Source of the DNA: Omphiscola glabra
Lineage: Eukaryota; Mollusca; Gastropoda; Lymnaeidae
Reading direction: 5' to 3'
Assembly (NCBI GenBank): GCA_964017045.1
Contig: OZ024794.1
Location: forward strand, 25,105,340 to 25,169,339
Length of the DNA: 64,000 nucleotides
Shown here: one piece after another, positions 1 to 11,034 of the stretch
Position numbering within the stretch: the stretch's first letter is position 1
Layout of the letters: each line of letters starts with the position of its first letter
Notes under the pieces: model-generated
Told to the model about the DNA's origin: nothing
Seen by the model: the letters and a program-made list of their open reading frames with translations, nothing else
Databases searched by the model: none
Program-made: the position numbers and the translations under genes

Positions 1-41
1 ACATCCATCTAGCCATCAATCCATCCTGCCATCCATCCAGC
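1..41. repeat. CCAT-rich simple repeat, cut by window edge
   Basis: The first bases are a degenerate CCAT tetranucleotide run (ATCCATC and CCATCC motifs with single substitutions). It continues off the left edge, so its full size is unknown. Confidence 0.6.
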
Positions 42-59
42 GAGACAGCCCATCATTAC

Positions 60-2279
60 TCAATAAATATCAAAAGTTAATATTTTTTTTATTTCAGTAA
101 TGCAAGTTCAGGACGTATTTGTTGGATCTCGCATTATTTAAATTGTACGTTGTCCCTCAACATGGAAAAAAAAAGAGGAGAAAATATAAGGCTGCCAGAG
201 TGATCTCCCCTATCTATTGAACCAAACGTCATCATCCATCTTCAATTTATTGAGTTATCGTTCCTTGAAGGTTACACGGCGCTTGTAGTAGTTTCTTTAC
301 GTTTTTTTGTTGTTTTGTTTTTGTTTTTGTTACAAGCCAAATTTAACCTTTTATTGGGCCACACCCTGCAAGGTTAACTGTTAGAAACGTTGTTATTATA
401 TGCTACTATTAAACAAAATATTTTTTGAGAAATGGACTGAATTTTTAAAAATCATGAATGTCATGTTGATAACCAATGGCTTTACTAATACATTTTCAGT
501 TTCACAATCGGGTAAGAAGACCATGAATATAAAATAAAAATTCTGAGGAAAGAGCAAATGGATTGATTCATATAATTTCCGCTTCCATATCATTTGCGGT
601 TGTAATGGTTTGGCTAAGCAAATATGGATTGGATGACGATATCGTGAACCGAGAGGAAAGAACGTTTTCGGAGTAAAAGCCTAATATATTTTATTTTTAA
701 TACCATAGTGTTGGTTTGGGGGGGGGGGTCTGTTTGAATAAACCCTAGTCAACCGCAATCCAATTTAGAAACGACAAACATGATTTTTGTGGAGCCTAAC
801 CAGATTGGAAAAAAAGTAGGCGGCAACCATAGGCAAGTAGCCCTGTTTTACACACATTTGATGGAACACCATAGTGGTTGGCTAATCTAGTTACTCCATC
901 TCAAATGTTCAAATACGTTTTATAATCACTAATTGAGAGAGACTGACTATCAGATTTTAAACTAATTCAATATGATATTTTGCATTTTTAAAGTTGCCCC
1001 CCCCCACCACAGTTTTTTGTTTCTATTTTAACCTTTGTAGTTCATTTGTTATAAAATGTGATTGAATTATTACTTTTCAAAATTATTTTGTTTATAACTA
1101 TTGTTTTTAAAAAAAATACCTCAACCAAATTCCGAGGAGACGATTACAATACAACATTAAAACAAAATAAAAACACATCTATTATAAATTATTCTTGTTC
1201 AATAAATGTGATCATATTTAAATAATGTGTCAGTAAGATGCAATTTGTGAAAACGGATTAGTTTGACAAAAAAAGGACATATCTATTATACTAGTACTGC
1301 TAATGACCCAAATCTTATACTTTCTCAAGTCACCCACGAGTCCTTTGTATTTATCTCACGGGGGAGTTAGGTTGAAAACCATTAGAGGCATTAGCGTTGT
1401 GTCATGAGAACTTATGTTTTATTTTACTTTCGAGTTGCCGCACTATAAGGGACTCTACTGATTCAGTGATTATTTTTTTCAGCTTTTCTAATTGTTTTGG
1501 AGGATTTTGTTGTTGTTTTATTTGACTGATAATCTTTGTGTTTTTATAATGAGGAAAAGCGGTTAAAAGAAATTTTTGGACATCGTTGGCTTAAACCAAA
1601 CGCATAGTCTCATCCACCGTCTTGTAAGCAAATGGGATAAAACAACCCACCAAAGACAAGTCGGCTACAGATATTAGGATAATCCAGGATATTGAGGGGA
1701 AAACAAAGCCGAGAACTCTGTTCAACCAAAAAGCCCTGATGCTATTCAAAATTCCAAGGTTACACGCAAGGACCTAAAAGATATTTTGACTACATAATGA
1801 TTCATCGAAAGCCTTGATACAAATCAATTTTAGGGAACAACAACAACAACAACAATAAACATTAAAATATAACCAAAGCCTATCAATACAATATAAAAAC
1901 AATACGTGCAATCAAAGCAAATGTCCATTTGGATCAATAAAATAATGTTATCTTGTATCATGTCGGAACTCTTTAAACTGCAACCTCAAAGAGATAAAAA
2001 CCCTGTATACAAACTCAGGAAATAAATGTCGGGATAAACACAGGGCATCTTTTTCTAGCCGTATCATGACGACACTGTAAAGCATCATTGGGTTCAATTA
2101 GTTTACATTCAAGAACTATCTGGCCCCCCTGCGCGAGTACTTCAGAGAATTTGACGTTACTGAAAAGAGCCCAGATGTCAGTTTGAGTGACTTCTGCCAA
2201 ATGGAAACTTTCTTCGACAATCCTCTAACAGGGCCATCTTATTTGCGCAACAAATGTAGCAAAACATTTCTCTCCAATT
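60..2279. other. Unique AT-rich DNA, no gene seen
   Basis: No ORF here looks coding. It holds only short simple runs: a G tract near 719-728, an A/T-rich stretch around 1000-1230, and a CAA run at about 1839-1855. I see no transposon ends with a readable target duplication. Confidence 0.6.
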
Positions 2280-2477
2280 CAGCGGTTCTCAACCTGTGGG
2301 TCGCGAACCCTTTGGGGGGTCAAACGACCCTTTCACAGGGGTCGCCTTAGACCGACGGAAAACGCATATACTTTACAGCTATGAAGTAGCAACGAAAATC
2401 ATTTTGTGGTTTGGGGTCGCCACAAAAAGAGGAACTGCATTAAAGGGTCGTGGCATTAGAAAAGTTTATAACTACTG
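2280..2477 (+). mobile_element. SPIN-like non-autonomous hAT element, copy 1
   Basis: A 198-bp element begins CAGCGGTTCTCAACCTGTGG and ends in a decayed copy of the inverted terminus (AAAGTTTATAACTACTG, against AAGGTTGAGAACCACTG in the copy at 31.6 kb). Internal landmarks such as GGGGTCGCC, ATGAAGTAGCAACGAAAAT and AAAGGGTCG follow the order I recall for SPIN non-autonomous elements. The flanking 8-mers CTCCAATT and CTCTAATG match at 6 of 8 positions, as expected for an aged hAT target duplication. It has no transposase, so movement would need an autonomous partner. Naming as SPIN is from memory of the consensus. Confidence 0.82.
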
Positions 2478-2852
2478 CTCTAATGTAATCTAGACATTAA
2501 GTAAAATGAATATAATAAGTTTCTTTACACTTTTTGAGTCCAAATATGGGAATGGGTATTAGCAGTGAAGTTGTTATTCTGTGACATTGTAAATTATATA
2601 ATAGTGCTGGTGTGACCCAATATGAGGTTGGCGTTGCCCGTTAGGTGGTCAGAACACCATTGATGGTGTGTCGCATTGGGGGTCAGGAGAAAAAGGGGAA
2701 AACTAGCTTTCTGTCCACTTCAACCGCGTGCGTCAGTGTTACGGGGTTGAAAAATCAATTCTCCAAAGGTATGATGTAATTTTGAGCAAATTTTTTTTTT
2801 TGGGGTGGGGGGGGGTTTATGACTTAAAAGTTATAGTTATAGCTTACAACCT

Positions 2853-3150
2853 GGGTGGACGGTACTGCCGGATAGATGGGACTCCGGGTGAATGGGACTC
2901 CCGGGTGGACGGTACTCCCGGATAGATGGGACTCCGGGTGAATGGTACTCCCGGGTGGACGGGACTCCCGGATGGATGGGACTCCGGGTGGATGGGGCTC
3001 CCGGGTGGATGGGACTCCGGGTGGATGGGGCTCCCGGGTGGACGGTACTCCCGGGTGGACGGTACTCCCGGGTGGATTTTACTCCCGGGTGGATGAGACT
3101 CCGGGTGGACGGGACTCCCGGGTGGACGGGACTCCCGGGTGAATGGCACT
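2853..3150. repeat. 17-bp minisatellite grown inside a SINE
   Basis: About 18 tandem copies of a 16-17-bp unit, typically GGTGGATGGGACTCCCG or GGTGGACGGTACTCCCG. The right edge runs straight into sequence shared with the SINE at 54.1 kb (CGTTAACnTTG, then TCAAACCCGGAGAT). The single-copy SINE has one CCCGGGTGGATGGGACT at the same place. The array is therefore an expansion of an internal SINE segment next to the B-box-like position. Both strands are open only because the unit lacks stops. Confidence 0.85.
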
Positions 3151-3450
3151 CGTTAACCTTGAGTGGCAACTCTTCTAAGAGAAGGAAACTCTGAATTCAA
3201 ACCCGGAGATTGGAGTCCCGCAGTCGGATAACATTGGCACAATGAAACATTCAGACAACTCCTGCGACGCCACTGGTGCCAAGCTGTATCATCCACATGA
3301 TGTTCCCTTGGGTAATCCAGCGGCGTGGAGAGAGGCGATTTGCTCTTGGGAACCAACTTATAATCCTAAAAGAAGAATCCCAGGCCTTGTGGATTTCGCC
3401 CTGGGAAGTCTACACCATCGTCACCTTGTGACAGACGGATGCCAGCTATA
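3151..3450 (+). mobile_element. SINE-related sequence, 3' of the minisatellite
   Basis: It shares CGTTAAC, a TCAAACCCGGAGAT block and a GACAnCTCCTGCGACG-like block with 54.19-54.28 kb, in the same order. The distal part (about 3270-3450) does not match the 54-kb copy and may be a different tail or host sequence. It is a decayed, non-coding relic. Confidence 0.55.
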
Positions 3451-4182
3451 GCTTACAAATATGACATATTTATATAGTCAACCAGTAAGTAAGAAATCTT
3501 ATCTGAACATTCCACGATGCCGTGAATCTATCTTCTCTTAATACATGCCTGTATCATACAGATAGTATCTGTGACTAGTAATCAGATATGCTGGTTAGAA
3601 TTAACTGTTCTTCTAAGGTAGCTTAGAACCAATTTTAAACCCCCCACGTTCTTAGCGTGGTTTCTGTACTAGATCTCACGAAATCATTCTCGATACTTGG
3701 CTGTCTCATTAATAATGGATTCATCATTGTGTGCACCAAGGGCTCTCGAAATATTACACTCAAACGTTTTAGTTTAGTTTGTTTGTTTGTTTGTTAAGGT
3801 GTGCACCGTTATACTTTCAAGCTATGCTTATTTGAAGGAGTTTTGATATTCTCCGTGGAAACAATAGCATTTAGATCAATAAACACCTGTAGAATTTGGT
3901 GTCTGGTGATTAGCTTTCACGTTCTGAGAACCGCGGTTCTCCGGGCCGAAAACGTCTCGCTTTTGATACCTGAAACTTTTCTTGGATATGTCAACGAGAT
4001 GTGGAAAATTGAAGTTAAGACTATGTTAGATACATCAACTATGAGACTTTTTGCCACAGTTTATTAAAAGTATTTGTGTGATACCTTAGCACATACAATA
4101 TACTGCAGAGGGAGGGTGGGTGGTGAGAAACAGCCCTTAGGGGTTCAACAGGATCAATTTTAAACAATCTATATGAAATATA
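3451..4182. other. Unique DNA with a GTTT microsatellite
   Basis: It holds a short GTTT run at about 3769-3796. An 88-codon ORF at 3801-4067 has no recognisable domain, and I do not call it a gene. Confidence 0.5.
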
Positions 4183-4699
4183 GATCATATCAGGGCCGTC
4201 TCAAGGCGTGGACACACCAGGAAGTGGCCCAGGGCCTCGCACTTTTAGGTGGGCCTCAAGGTTCTAGGCATATCAAGTTGCCCATATTGTTAAAGGATAT
4301 TGAACGATCTTTAGGAAATTTAATTTTCTTTAAACGTCTAGTCGGAAGAAGGTCTACCAAAGCTTTGGTTTTTTAGCACATTATTTTGACTTTCAAATCA
4401 AATTAATTATTAATTTTTAAAAGACATAGTCGTCAATGAAAACTTTGTGTGTGTTTATTTAGGGGTTAGGTGGGTCGAATGGGTTAACGTAAATGGAAGA
4501 GATTACCCCACCCCCCATGAAATTGTCTGAAAAATGCTCTGCTGATAACACATGGGCCGGCCTGGTCCCAAGATACTTTTACTAACATGAATTGATAAAG
4601 TTCGAGACAAATGGGGGGTTGGGGTGCTCTCAGTGATTTTCTTTTCCCAGGGCCCCCGATCAGGGCCCCCGATGTTGTTAAGATGGCCCTGGATCATAT
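4183..4699. mobile_element. Non-autonomous hAT element with perfect TSD
   Basis: The 501-bp element (4191-4691) opens with CAGGGCCGTCTCAAGG and closes with TTAAGATGGCCCTG, giving short imperfect inverted termini. It is flanked by an exact 8-bp duplication, GATCATAT, at 4183-4190 and 4692-4699. The CAGGG terminus and 8-bp duplication place it in the hAT superfamily. No transposase is recognisable inside. A second sequence opening CAGAGCCGTCACG at 40.48 kb may be the 5' end of a relative. Confidence 0.85.
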
Positions 4700-5368
4700 A
4701 CAAGTAATACGTATGTGATTAATAGGTACTATATCATACTTCATGTAAATGGAATCTTTTTTTCATATACATGTCGTCCATAATTGTTATGTAGGCAAGT
4801 TGTTATCTACCTATAAGTTACACCAATACCCCCCTCCCCTAAAACAGCAACCCCACACCAAACAGTAGCACTACTTATCTTCTACTTTACTTAGGCATTC
4901 ATACTTAACTTAAGCCTTAAAGAATACCAACCCCACCACCCCAACCTATTGAATTCTGAACCTCGAGTTTTTGATTGAGGGTTTGGCTTATTTTGTTTTA
5001 TGTTTACGAATGTATGCCAAGCTGCACTTCAGAGCTGACTGCAAAGCTGATGAACACAGGTAAGTTTTGTGTTTACATTACACGAGGCGTGGCCCGTGCG
5101 ATGAACGCCTCCATCTGATCGCAGAATAAGCTTATTGTCTTGTTGCAGCATGTGGATATGGAACGAATTAGCCAACTGCATAAGGATTTTATTGTTGTGG
5201 GTGGGTGTGGGGTGGGGGGCAGAGGCGGGACTGATAGGATAATGATACAACACGAGGCGCTTTCGGCACAATCTTGAAAGCAGGCGCATCAATCAGTTGT
5301 AAGTGGGGGGGGGGTGAGGGGAGGTCTAATGGTCGACATAGATATTGATCATCCAGTAAGAGTGAGTG
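4700..5368. other. Unique DNA, C- and G-rich runs
   Basis: I see no gene. It has short C runs near 4830 and 4930 and G-rich patches near 5200-5220 and 5302-5312. ORFs on the minus strand at 5029-5461 are proline-rich by-products of these runs. Confidence 0.5.
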
Positions 5369-5440
5369 CAGTGGTGAAGCTAGAGTTTGCGACACCAGGG
5401 GGCAATCCCATTTTTTTGCCACCCCTAATTGACGAAAAAC
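5369..5440 (+). mobile_element. Partial hAT-type MITE, 5' end only
   Basis: It starts CAGTGGTGAAGCTAG and continues with GACACCAGGGGGCAA, resembling the 5' end of the complete MITE at 29.79 kb (CAGTGGCGAAGC). I could not find a matching 3' terminus or target duplication, so it is truncated or too decayed. Confidence 0.4.
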
Positions 5441-5983
5441 CAAAATGCTTGCAGAATACACATGAAAAAGTGAGTTATCAAAAGCAGAGCTCGATAACTG
5501 GGGTTTCGCTGCACACTGGAATACCGCGGCACACTGCTATGCCGCGAGAAGATGCTAGGTGTGACGCGGCAAAATTCCTCGAAGTTGGATGAAAAACATG
5601 TGGAGACCATTTAAATACGTTGAAACAAAAGGGAAATTTTTTTGATAACTTGACAACATACTCGGCTTTGCTCGGGTTCGTATCAGCAATAAATCTCATA
5701 AAGAGCGCTATAAGCGAACACCTCGTTAAAGTAAGTATCAAAATTATTTTGTCTTATAAAAGACCATCATTTTTAGATTTTAAATTCCCACTGTTATTGG
5801 TATGGATAAACATACTCACTGTTGTCCAACCCGGCACAGTGGAGGGATGATGTTAGAGTGAGTTCATAAAATACAATAGGGGAAAGAAACAAGAATAGAA
5901 CCAACACAGGCCTCTCTCCACCTCCACCCGTCCACCATTTTCCGTACAGAACAAAACATCAAGTACGGACTATTCATTAGAAT
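5441..5983. other. Unique DNA, nothing recognised
   Basis: Overlapping ORFs on both strands cover this stretch, but none shows a domain, and I see no splice or promoter signal tying them together. Confidence 0.45.
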
Positions 5984-6033
5984 GGGATGTGAGAGCGTGA
6001 TGTAGTGTGGGATGTGAGAGCGTGATGTAGTGT
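5984..6033. repeat. 25-bp tandem duplication
   Basis: Two exact adjacent copies of a 25-bp unit beginning GGGATGTGAGAGCG and ending GATGTAGTGT. Confidence 0.9.
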
Positions 6034-6429
6034 GGGAAGGATAATGGTGTGTGTGTGTGTTAGCGAAATGTGCGTCTTAGGAATTTAGGAGCATGGTGTT
6101 TGTGATAGGGAAAGGGTGGGGTGGTAGGGAAATAAGGGGAATGTCGGTGGTGGTAGGGAATCGACTGTGGTCCAATTGAGAAGGAATTGCACTATGATAT
6201 GTAGTCTACAATTTATTTTTAATGATATTTAAATTTGTGAACTTAAAGACAGCCGGTACATTCATTCCCTGGAGCCATAGACAGCGACGCTGGTGGTTGT
6301 TTTTTTTTTGGACTAGCAATTTTTTAAAGTGAGGAGGGAGTGGTGGGATGAGTTAAAAACAAAAGCTACACAAACAGTGGTCCTCAAGACGATGTTGTAG
6401 GGCACTGCATCTGGGGGTTATTGCTTCAT

Positions 6430-6515
6430 TTGTCACCCAGAGCTATTGCTCTTTACGGAGGAGTACATAGAGTTACAAGGTGGGCTTCGAACACGGCGAC
6501 AACACAGCTTTTATA
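6430..6515 (+). mobile_element. Relic related to the SAP-domain repeat at 52.2 kb
   Basis: TGTCACCCAGAGCTATTGCT, a GGGGAGTAC-like block and the following AAGGTGGGCTTCGAACACGG parallel 52180-52290 (CACCCAGAGTTATCG, CGGGGAGTAC, AAGATGGCTGCTCACATGG). It probably belongs to the same dispersed element, upstream of and across its start codon. Too decayed to code. Confidence 0.45.
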
Positions 6516-6518
6516 CCT

Positions 6519-6521
<3 letters not shown>

Positions 6522-6572
<51 letters not shown>
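6522..6572. repeat. (GA)n microsatellite
   Basis: An uninterrupted GA dinucleotide run of about 25 copies. Confidence 0.97.
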
Positions 6573-6573
<1 letters not shown>

Positions 6574-7254
6574 ATTTAATTGTATCGACATGGGGGCCGC
6601 AGTAGCTTTTTCGTCAAATTTTTGGTCGACTTTGGAAGTTAATTATTTTAATGGGAAATAATGATTAATTAATGTATTTAATTTCAGCTGGACCCTATCA
6701 GCTACTGTGGAAAATTGTTTTTCAATAGCTCCATTCATTGAATAGTTCTGCCATTTTATTTTAATTTTAAAAAGTATTGGTTTTCACAGAGGTCAACACT
6801 AACCACACCCTGTCTTTATCTCACCATATTAATTGAAATTTAAAAAAAAAAATATAATTATTTCACAATTTATGTGTTTTATTTTGTAAAAAAAAAATAT
6901 TTTGTTATGGTCTCATTTCTCCACATAGGTTGATTGCTACACCTGTGACAACAAGCAAGTTAAAAGCTAAATTTTAAAGAAAGATAATAGTGTTAGGCCA
7001 AAAAAAATGGCCTACATAATCAAGATGCAACAAATTCATAACTTTTCTGCTGTACGCTGTAGAACGGTATTCTTGGTGTCATTAGAAAGCTAAATGCCAG
7101 CTATTTCCAATAGTTTGGTTTTTGTGCATGTTAGATGTAGTTGACATTTTTGAGTTTGATTACTGGTAACGGTAGCAAATTAGAGTTTAAAAGCATATCG
7201 TTATTGTTGCAATGAAATTAAAACACTAGAATCAACTATATAACTTTACATTAA
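6573..7254. other. Unique AT-rich DNA
   Basis: No coding signal. It holds several A or T runs (for example near 6842 and 6890) and nothing I can assign to a repeat family. Confidence 0.5.
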
Positions 7255-7719
7255 GTTTCTTTTATTGCTTCGTTTCTGGCCAAATGTTGCAAACTCCCGA
7301 TACCGCGTGTTCACCTTGAGACTTACGGAAGGCGCACTTTCGCATTTGCTGGCCCAACAATTTGGAACACCCTTCCAGTCGCTCTCAGAAACAGCCAGAC
7401 ACTGGAGTCCATCAAAACCGATGGGAAAACACATCTATTTCGCAAACACCTGCCGGGGTGATTTTATCTATCATCTTTTCCAGCTAGCTATTATCTCCTG
7501 GATGTATTTTGGCTTGTGTTGTTTATGGTTGCTAGGTGATGTAATGCTTTGATTGGGTTATGCTCGTATGTAGTTTTGTATTGTTGCGTTTTGTATGTCA
7601 ATGTCGTAAAATATAGATTGTTTTCATTTCTCTTTTAATGTGGTTGACTTTGTACCGCGCTTCGAGCCTCTGGGGATGAAGCGTGATTTTCAAATAAACT
7701 TTATTTTTATTATTATTAA
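7255..7719 (+). mobile_element. 5'-truncated LINE, reverse transcriptase C-terminus and 3' UTR
   Basis: Reading +, positions 7282-7461 translate to a typical C-terminus of a non-LTR retrotransposon ORF2: LPIPRVHLETYGRR, then TFAFAGPTIWNTLPVALRNS, then an ESIKT..THLFRKHL block before a TGA stop at 7459-7461. Proteins of the CR1/L2/Jockey type end this way, with a conserved W-N-x-L-P just before an SFK-like helix. A 3' UTR follows, with AATAAA at 7693-7698 and a TTA-rich tail ending near 7719. The catalytic core is missing, so it is a dead 5'-truncated copy. The family within LINEs is not certain. Confidence 0.8.
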
Positions 7720-7912
7720 ATGTAATTTATGATGTTATTACATTTATCATTAAATTATCATTTTGTTAGTCTCGAATCGTCTCGATGCACATCATTCAGT
7801 TTAAGTTTAATCAAACGGATTCTTTGAATCGGTCTGCAAGGTCAAGATGTCAAGATGTCCTCTGTTACTCCATGTTAATGTTAAATGTCATTTCCACAAA
7901 ACAAATAATATC

Positions 7913-8133
7913 CCCTAGACCAGTTGTTCTCAACCTTCTTAATCCCGCGACCGTTTAATACAGTTCCTCAAGTTGCGGCGACCCCCCAAATAAAAAAATA
8001 AAAATATTTTCATTGCTACTTCATATCTGTAGCGTATATGTCGTTTTCCGATGGTGTTAGGCGACCGCTGTGAAAGTTTCGTTCGACCCCCAAAGCGGTC
8101 GTGACCCACTGGTTGAGAATCGCTGCCCTAGAC
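7913..8133 (-). mobile_element. SPIN-like hAT element, copy 2, perfect TSD
   Basis: The element at 7921-8125 (205 bp) is reverse-oriented relative to the copies at 2.28 and 31.6 kb. It opens CAGTTGTTCTCAACCTTCTT and ends GGTTGAGAATCGCTG, with the internal ATTGCTACTTCAT block and GTCGTGACCCACTGG near the right end. The flanks are an exact 8-bp duplication, CCCTAGAC (7913-7920 and 8126-8133), with TA at positions 4-5 as expected for Buster-type hAT target sites. It is non-coding and depends on a transposase supplied in trans. Confidence 0.9.
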
Positions 8134-8292
8134 AAGGTTTTTATTGAACACACACGTGACTGGCAAGACGCATTCATTTTATTAACGAGAAAAACCGAAG
8201 CGACTGACATCACTTCCGGTTTAAAAATATAATTCTGATCGCGACTATTGCGACATATGTTTCTAGCCTACCTGTCGAAATACTGTTTCTGT

Positions 8293-8340
8293 TTTCTAGG
8301 CGAAAAATATGGACAAGGGCAAAAGCATCTGTTTCTTCAG
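8293..8340 (+). repeat. Dispersed repeat shared with 52.47 kb
   Basis: TTCTAGGCGAAAAA, then AACAAGGGCAAAA or GACAAGGGCAAAA, then a TTTnTTCAG end occur here and at 52473-52523. It may be another part of the family that carries the SAP-domain relic. I could not define its ends. Confidence 0.45.
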
Positions 8341-8489
8341 ACGGTTATAATGCCCAGGGGCAACGTTTACTTCTACCGTTGATTTGTTGAGTGAAAACAA
8401 TAGATCCCAGTCGATGGGCACTTTTGTTCTAATTTGTGACCAGAAGTTTTGATGTAGTTTTTAGTGTTGAATGGCCCCCTAGACCGATA

Positions 8490-9183
8490 TCGTGAACCAC
8501 ATGTGTCAAACTCAAGGCCCGCGGGCCACATCCGGCCCGCCGTACCATTATATCAGGCCCGCTAGGTCTTGACCGGCGTACAATTATATCCAAGTCAGCT
8601 CCATGGTGTTTCCCAATGCACACTTTGTTGAAAAACTTAGCTTACTTCACGACAAGATCGTACCGCGCTTTAGTGACTTTAAAGCACAGAAATGTGATTT
8701 CCAGTAGTTTCGTAACCCATTTGTCATAGACGTGGAAACTGCACCTGTATATTTGGAGATGGAGCTAACAGAACTGCAGTGTAATGGGGCACTAAAGGCA
8801 AAGTACAACACGGGCCTGCGCAGTTCACTTGTTTCATTCCTGAAGAGATGATTTTTAATTATTAAAACTTTTTTTTATTTTCATTTACTCTAATGTTTTT
8901 TTTTTTTTTTTTTTAAAAAGAGATTAATTTCCGCTTATTGAATGATTATCCTGTTCGACCCGCAACCTTACATGTGATTTGTGTTTTGGCCCGCAACCTT
9001 ACATGTGATTTGAGTTTTGACCCGCAACCTTACATGTGATTTGAGTTTTGGCCCGCAACTTCACATGAGATTTGAGTTTTGGCCCGCAACCTTTACATGT
9101 GATTTGAGTTTTGGCCCGCAACCTTACATGTGATTTGAGTTTTGGCCCGCTGAGCAATTGAGTTTGACACCCCTGTCGTAAAC
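8490..9183 (+). mobile_element. Decayed hAT (GTF2IRD2/Charlie8-like) element
   Basis: The element at 8498-9175 starts CACATGTGTCAAACTCAAGG and ends AATTGAGTTTGACACCCCTG. Both termini carry TGTCAAACTCAA in inverted orientation. The flanks TCGTGAAC and TCGTAAAC match at 7 of 8. Inside, about 8625-8850 reads + as a relic of a hAT transposase C-terminal region, with the blocks RNPF, VIDVETAP and MELTELQCNGALKAKY. These are typical of the transposase domesticated in vertebrate GTF2IRD2. Stops interrupt it and most of the protein is deleted. Confidence 0.85.
8957..9150. repeat. 31-bp minisatellite inside the hAT 3' end
   Basis: About six copies of a unit containing CCCGCAACCTTACATGTGAT and then TTGAGTTTTGG. 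It is the subterminal part of the hAT element, expanded in place: the last unit runs into the true 3' terminus. A GGCCCGC-type subterminal motif is also present at the other end. Confidence 0.9.
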
Positions 9184-9592
9184 CGACCCCTACTAAACGA
9201 CGGGGGTGGTGGTAATGACACAATGAGTTTACCGCCCCGGGTTAAACCAACCTTAGCGACGCCTCTGCACTTGACACACGTGTAACATTTCCGTTGAAAA
9301 CCACTTGGTAAGATTATTGCACCACAAGATCTGTAACTCATTGGAGTCGTATATTTTTCAAATCATAGACCCATGTGACACTATTTACGATTCAAGTTAA
9401 AATAACTATACATTTTTATCTAGTATTTAAAATAGAATGCGATAAGTATTTATTAAATTTTAAAGTTTGTTTGCTTTACTAAGAATCAGGAGATTTGTTT
9501 CTTTAGTGAAGCGCTCGGCCATCTGCGTTTCTGAGTCGCATGCGGCCATTTAAATGAAAAGTTGCGGATTTTCTTATTACTAATCATAAAAG
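9184..9592. other. Unique DNA, nothing recognised
   Basis: No coding signal and no repeat boundary that I can defend. Confidence 0.5.
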
Positions 9593-9725
9593 ATCGTCCA
9601 TTAATTAAGTCAACAATTTTTACGCAATTTTTTACCCCCCCCCCCATCTTTTTCCAATGTCAACAACTGTCAAACTTTCAATGATACCCATTTTTAATCA
9701 TTTTCTACCCCACCCCAAATGAGTT
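9593..9725 (+). mobile_element. Poly-C MITE fragment, left end
   Basis: It opens with TCCATTAATTAAGTCAACAA (9597-9616), followed by a C tract and TGTCAACAACTGTCAAAC (9659-9676). The same central motif and an inverted terminus occur at 10.93-11.03 kb. The usual right terminus is missing or decayed. Superfamily not assigned. Confidence 0.5.
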
Positions 9726-10930
9726 GTAATATAAATAAATTTATATATACATTTTACTTTGTTCTGATTTATTATAATGACACAAAAATGTAAGAAAAAC
9801 ATTTTATTACATCTTTAGCTTGTTTATCAAAAAGTTAAAAAAGTTTTTACACTTAAATTTTATATTGCAGAATCAATTACATGGTTGTTAGAGACTAAAT
9901 ATTACTGTTTGTGGAAGTATAAATATGATTATTGATAGTATAGTTGACAATTATGGTATAGTTTCTAGCTGCTTCTAGCATCTTCCCATGGAGTAGCCAG
10001 GTATTGCTCTATCGTAACAATGGACATCGGGGACATCATATTGGTTGTGCAGGGCCCCCCCCCCCCCTGAATTTTCAGGTTTTATTTAATGTGCTATGTA
10101 CTGTGGCGCCTTCAGTAATATACAGAAAGCCAACCAAGTTTTGGTTTTGCCCCCGCCCCCCACCCCAACCCCGAAAGAACCCTGAAATAACGCCCTGATG
10201 GACACAGTCTATAGTAGCTGATTCATCTTCATCTTGCGTAACTGATATACCTCACAAGTCAACATCATCCTCATCTAACCATTCAGCACTTAAAATAGAA
10301 GCATTGTCGGTGTGAGCAATAATTGCCATAAGCTCTCTCTGTCTCCTGGCAGCTACTGGCATTGGTCGAATCCTTTTTTGTTGAGGAGCAGGTGCTGATT
10401 TCTTATGCTCAAGGGTGCTTTGCCGGTACTGTTGAACATGCATTTTCAACATGACTTGTGATGCAAAGTAGATGTTATATTATAGATTGTGCAAATCCGT
10501 TCAAGCAGCGATCTTATTATTGTTAATCACTTTACTTTCCCCTAATTCTCAAAATATCGTATTCCTACTCTATCAATATCATTTATCTTGACTGCACATG
10601 GCACTTGAACCTTTTCCATGTTCCATACTTGCAACCTTGTCGCAAACATACAGCCCTAATCAGTTGCGACAAACATAATCTACAGATGAAGAGAGGCCAA
10701 CTTTTGACTTCTCTTGCACTGACAAGGTGTGCTAACCAGCCATCTGCAGTGCATAGACAGACACACATTATTATTATTATATTATTAGTTGTCTTCAATA
10801 ACATTAAATAACTTTGATATTGTTAAAAGCCTAAAAATATATATGAATATTTTCACGCATTAAATGTTTTAAAATGGTGTAACAGCCAGTCAATTTTTAA
10901 GATTAAAATTTTAGCAGAGAATACATGATT
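9726..10930. other. Intervening DNA between two MITE fragments
   Basis: Mostly AT-rich. It contains a C13 tract at 10055-10067 followed by a CCTGAATTTTCAGG palindrome. A 66-codon minus-strand ORF (10252-10452) has a mixed, protein-like composition with an acidic end (EWLDEDDVDL). It could be a relic of a transposon protein, but I recognise no domain. Confidence 0.4.
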
Positions 10931-11034
10931 GTTGACGTCAACTAATCTAACCCCCCCTCCCCTTTGTCAACAACTGTCAAACATTTCCAAACCCCCTCCT
11001 CCTCCCTATTTTGTTGACATAATTAATGGAGGCC
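10931..11034 (-). mobile_element. Poly-C MITE fragment, right end
   Basis: It carries TGTCAACAACTGTCAAAC (10965-10982) between two C-rich runs and ends TTGTTGACATAATTAATGGA (11011-11030). That is the reverse complement of the left terminus at 9597 with one mismatch. It could be a second copy of the same small MITE, or the far end of a single 1.44-kb element. Confidence 0.5.
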
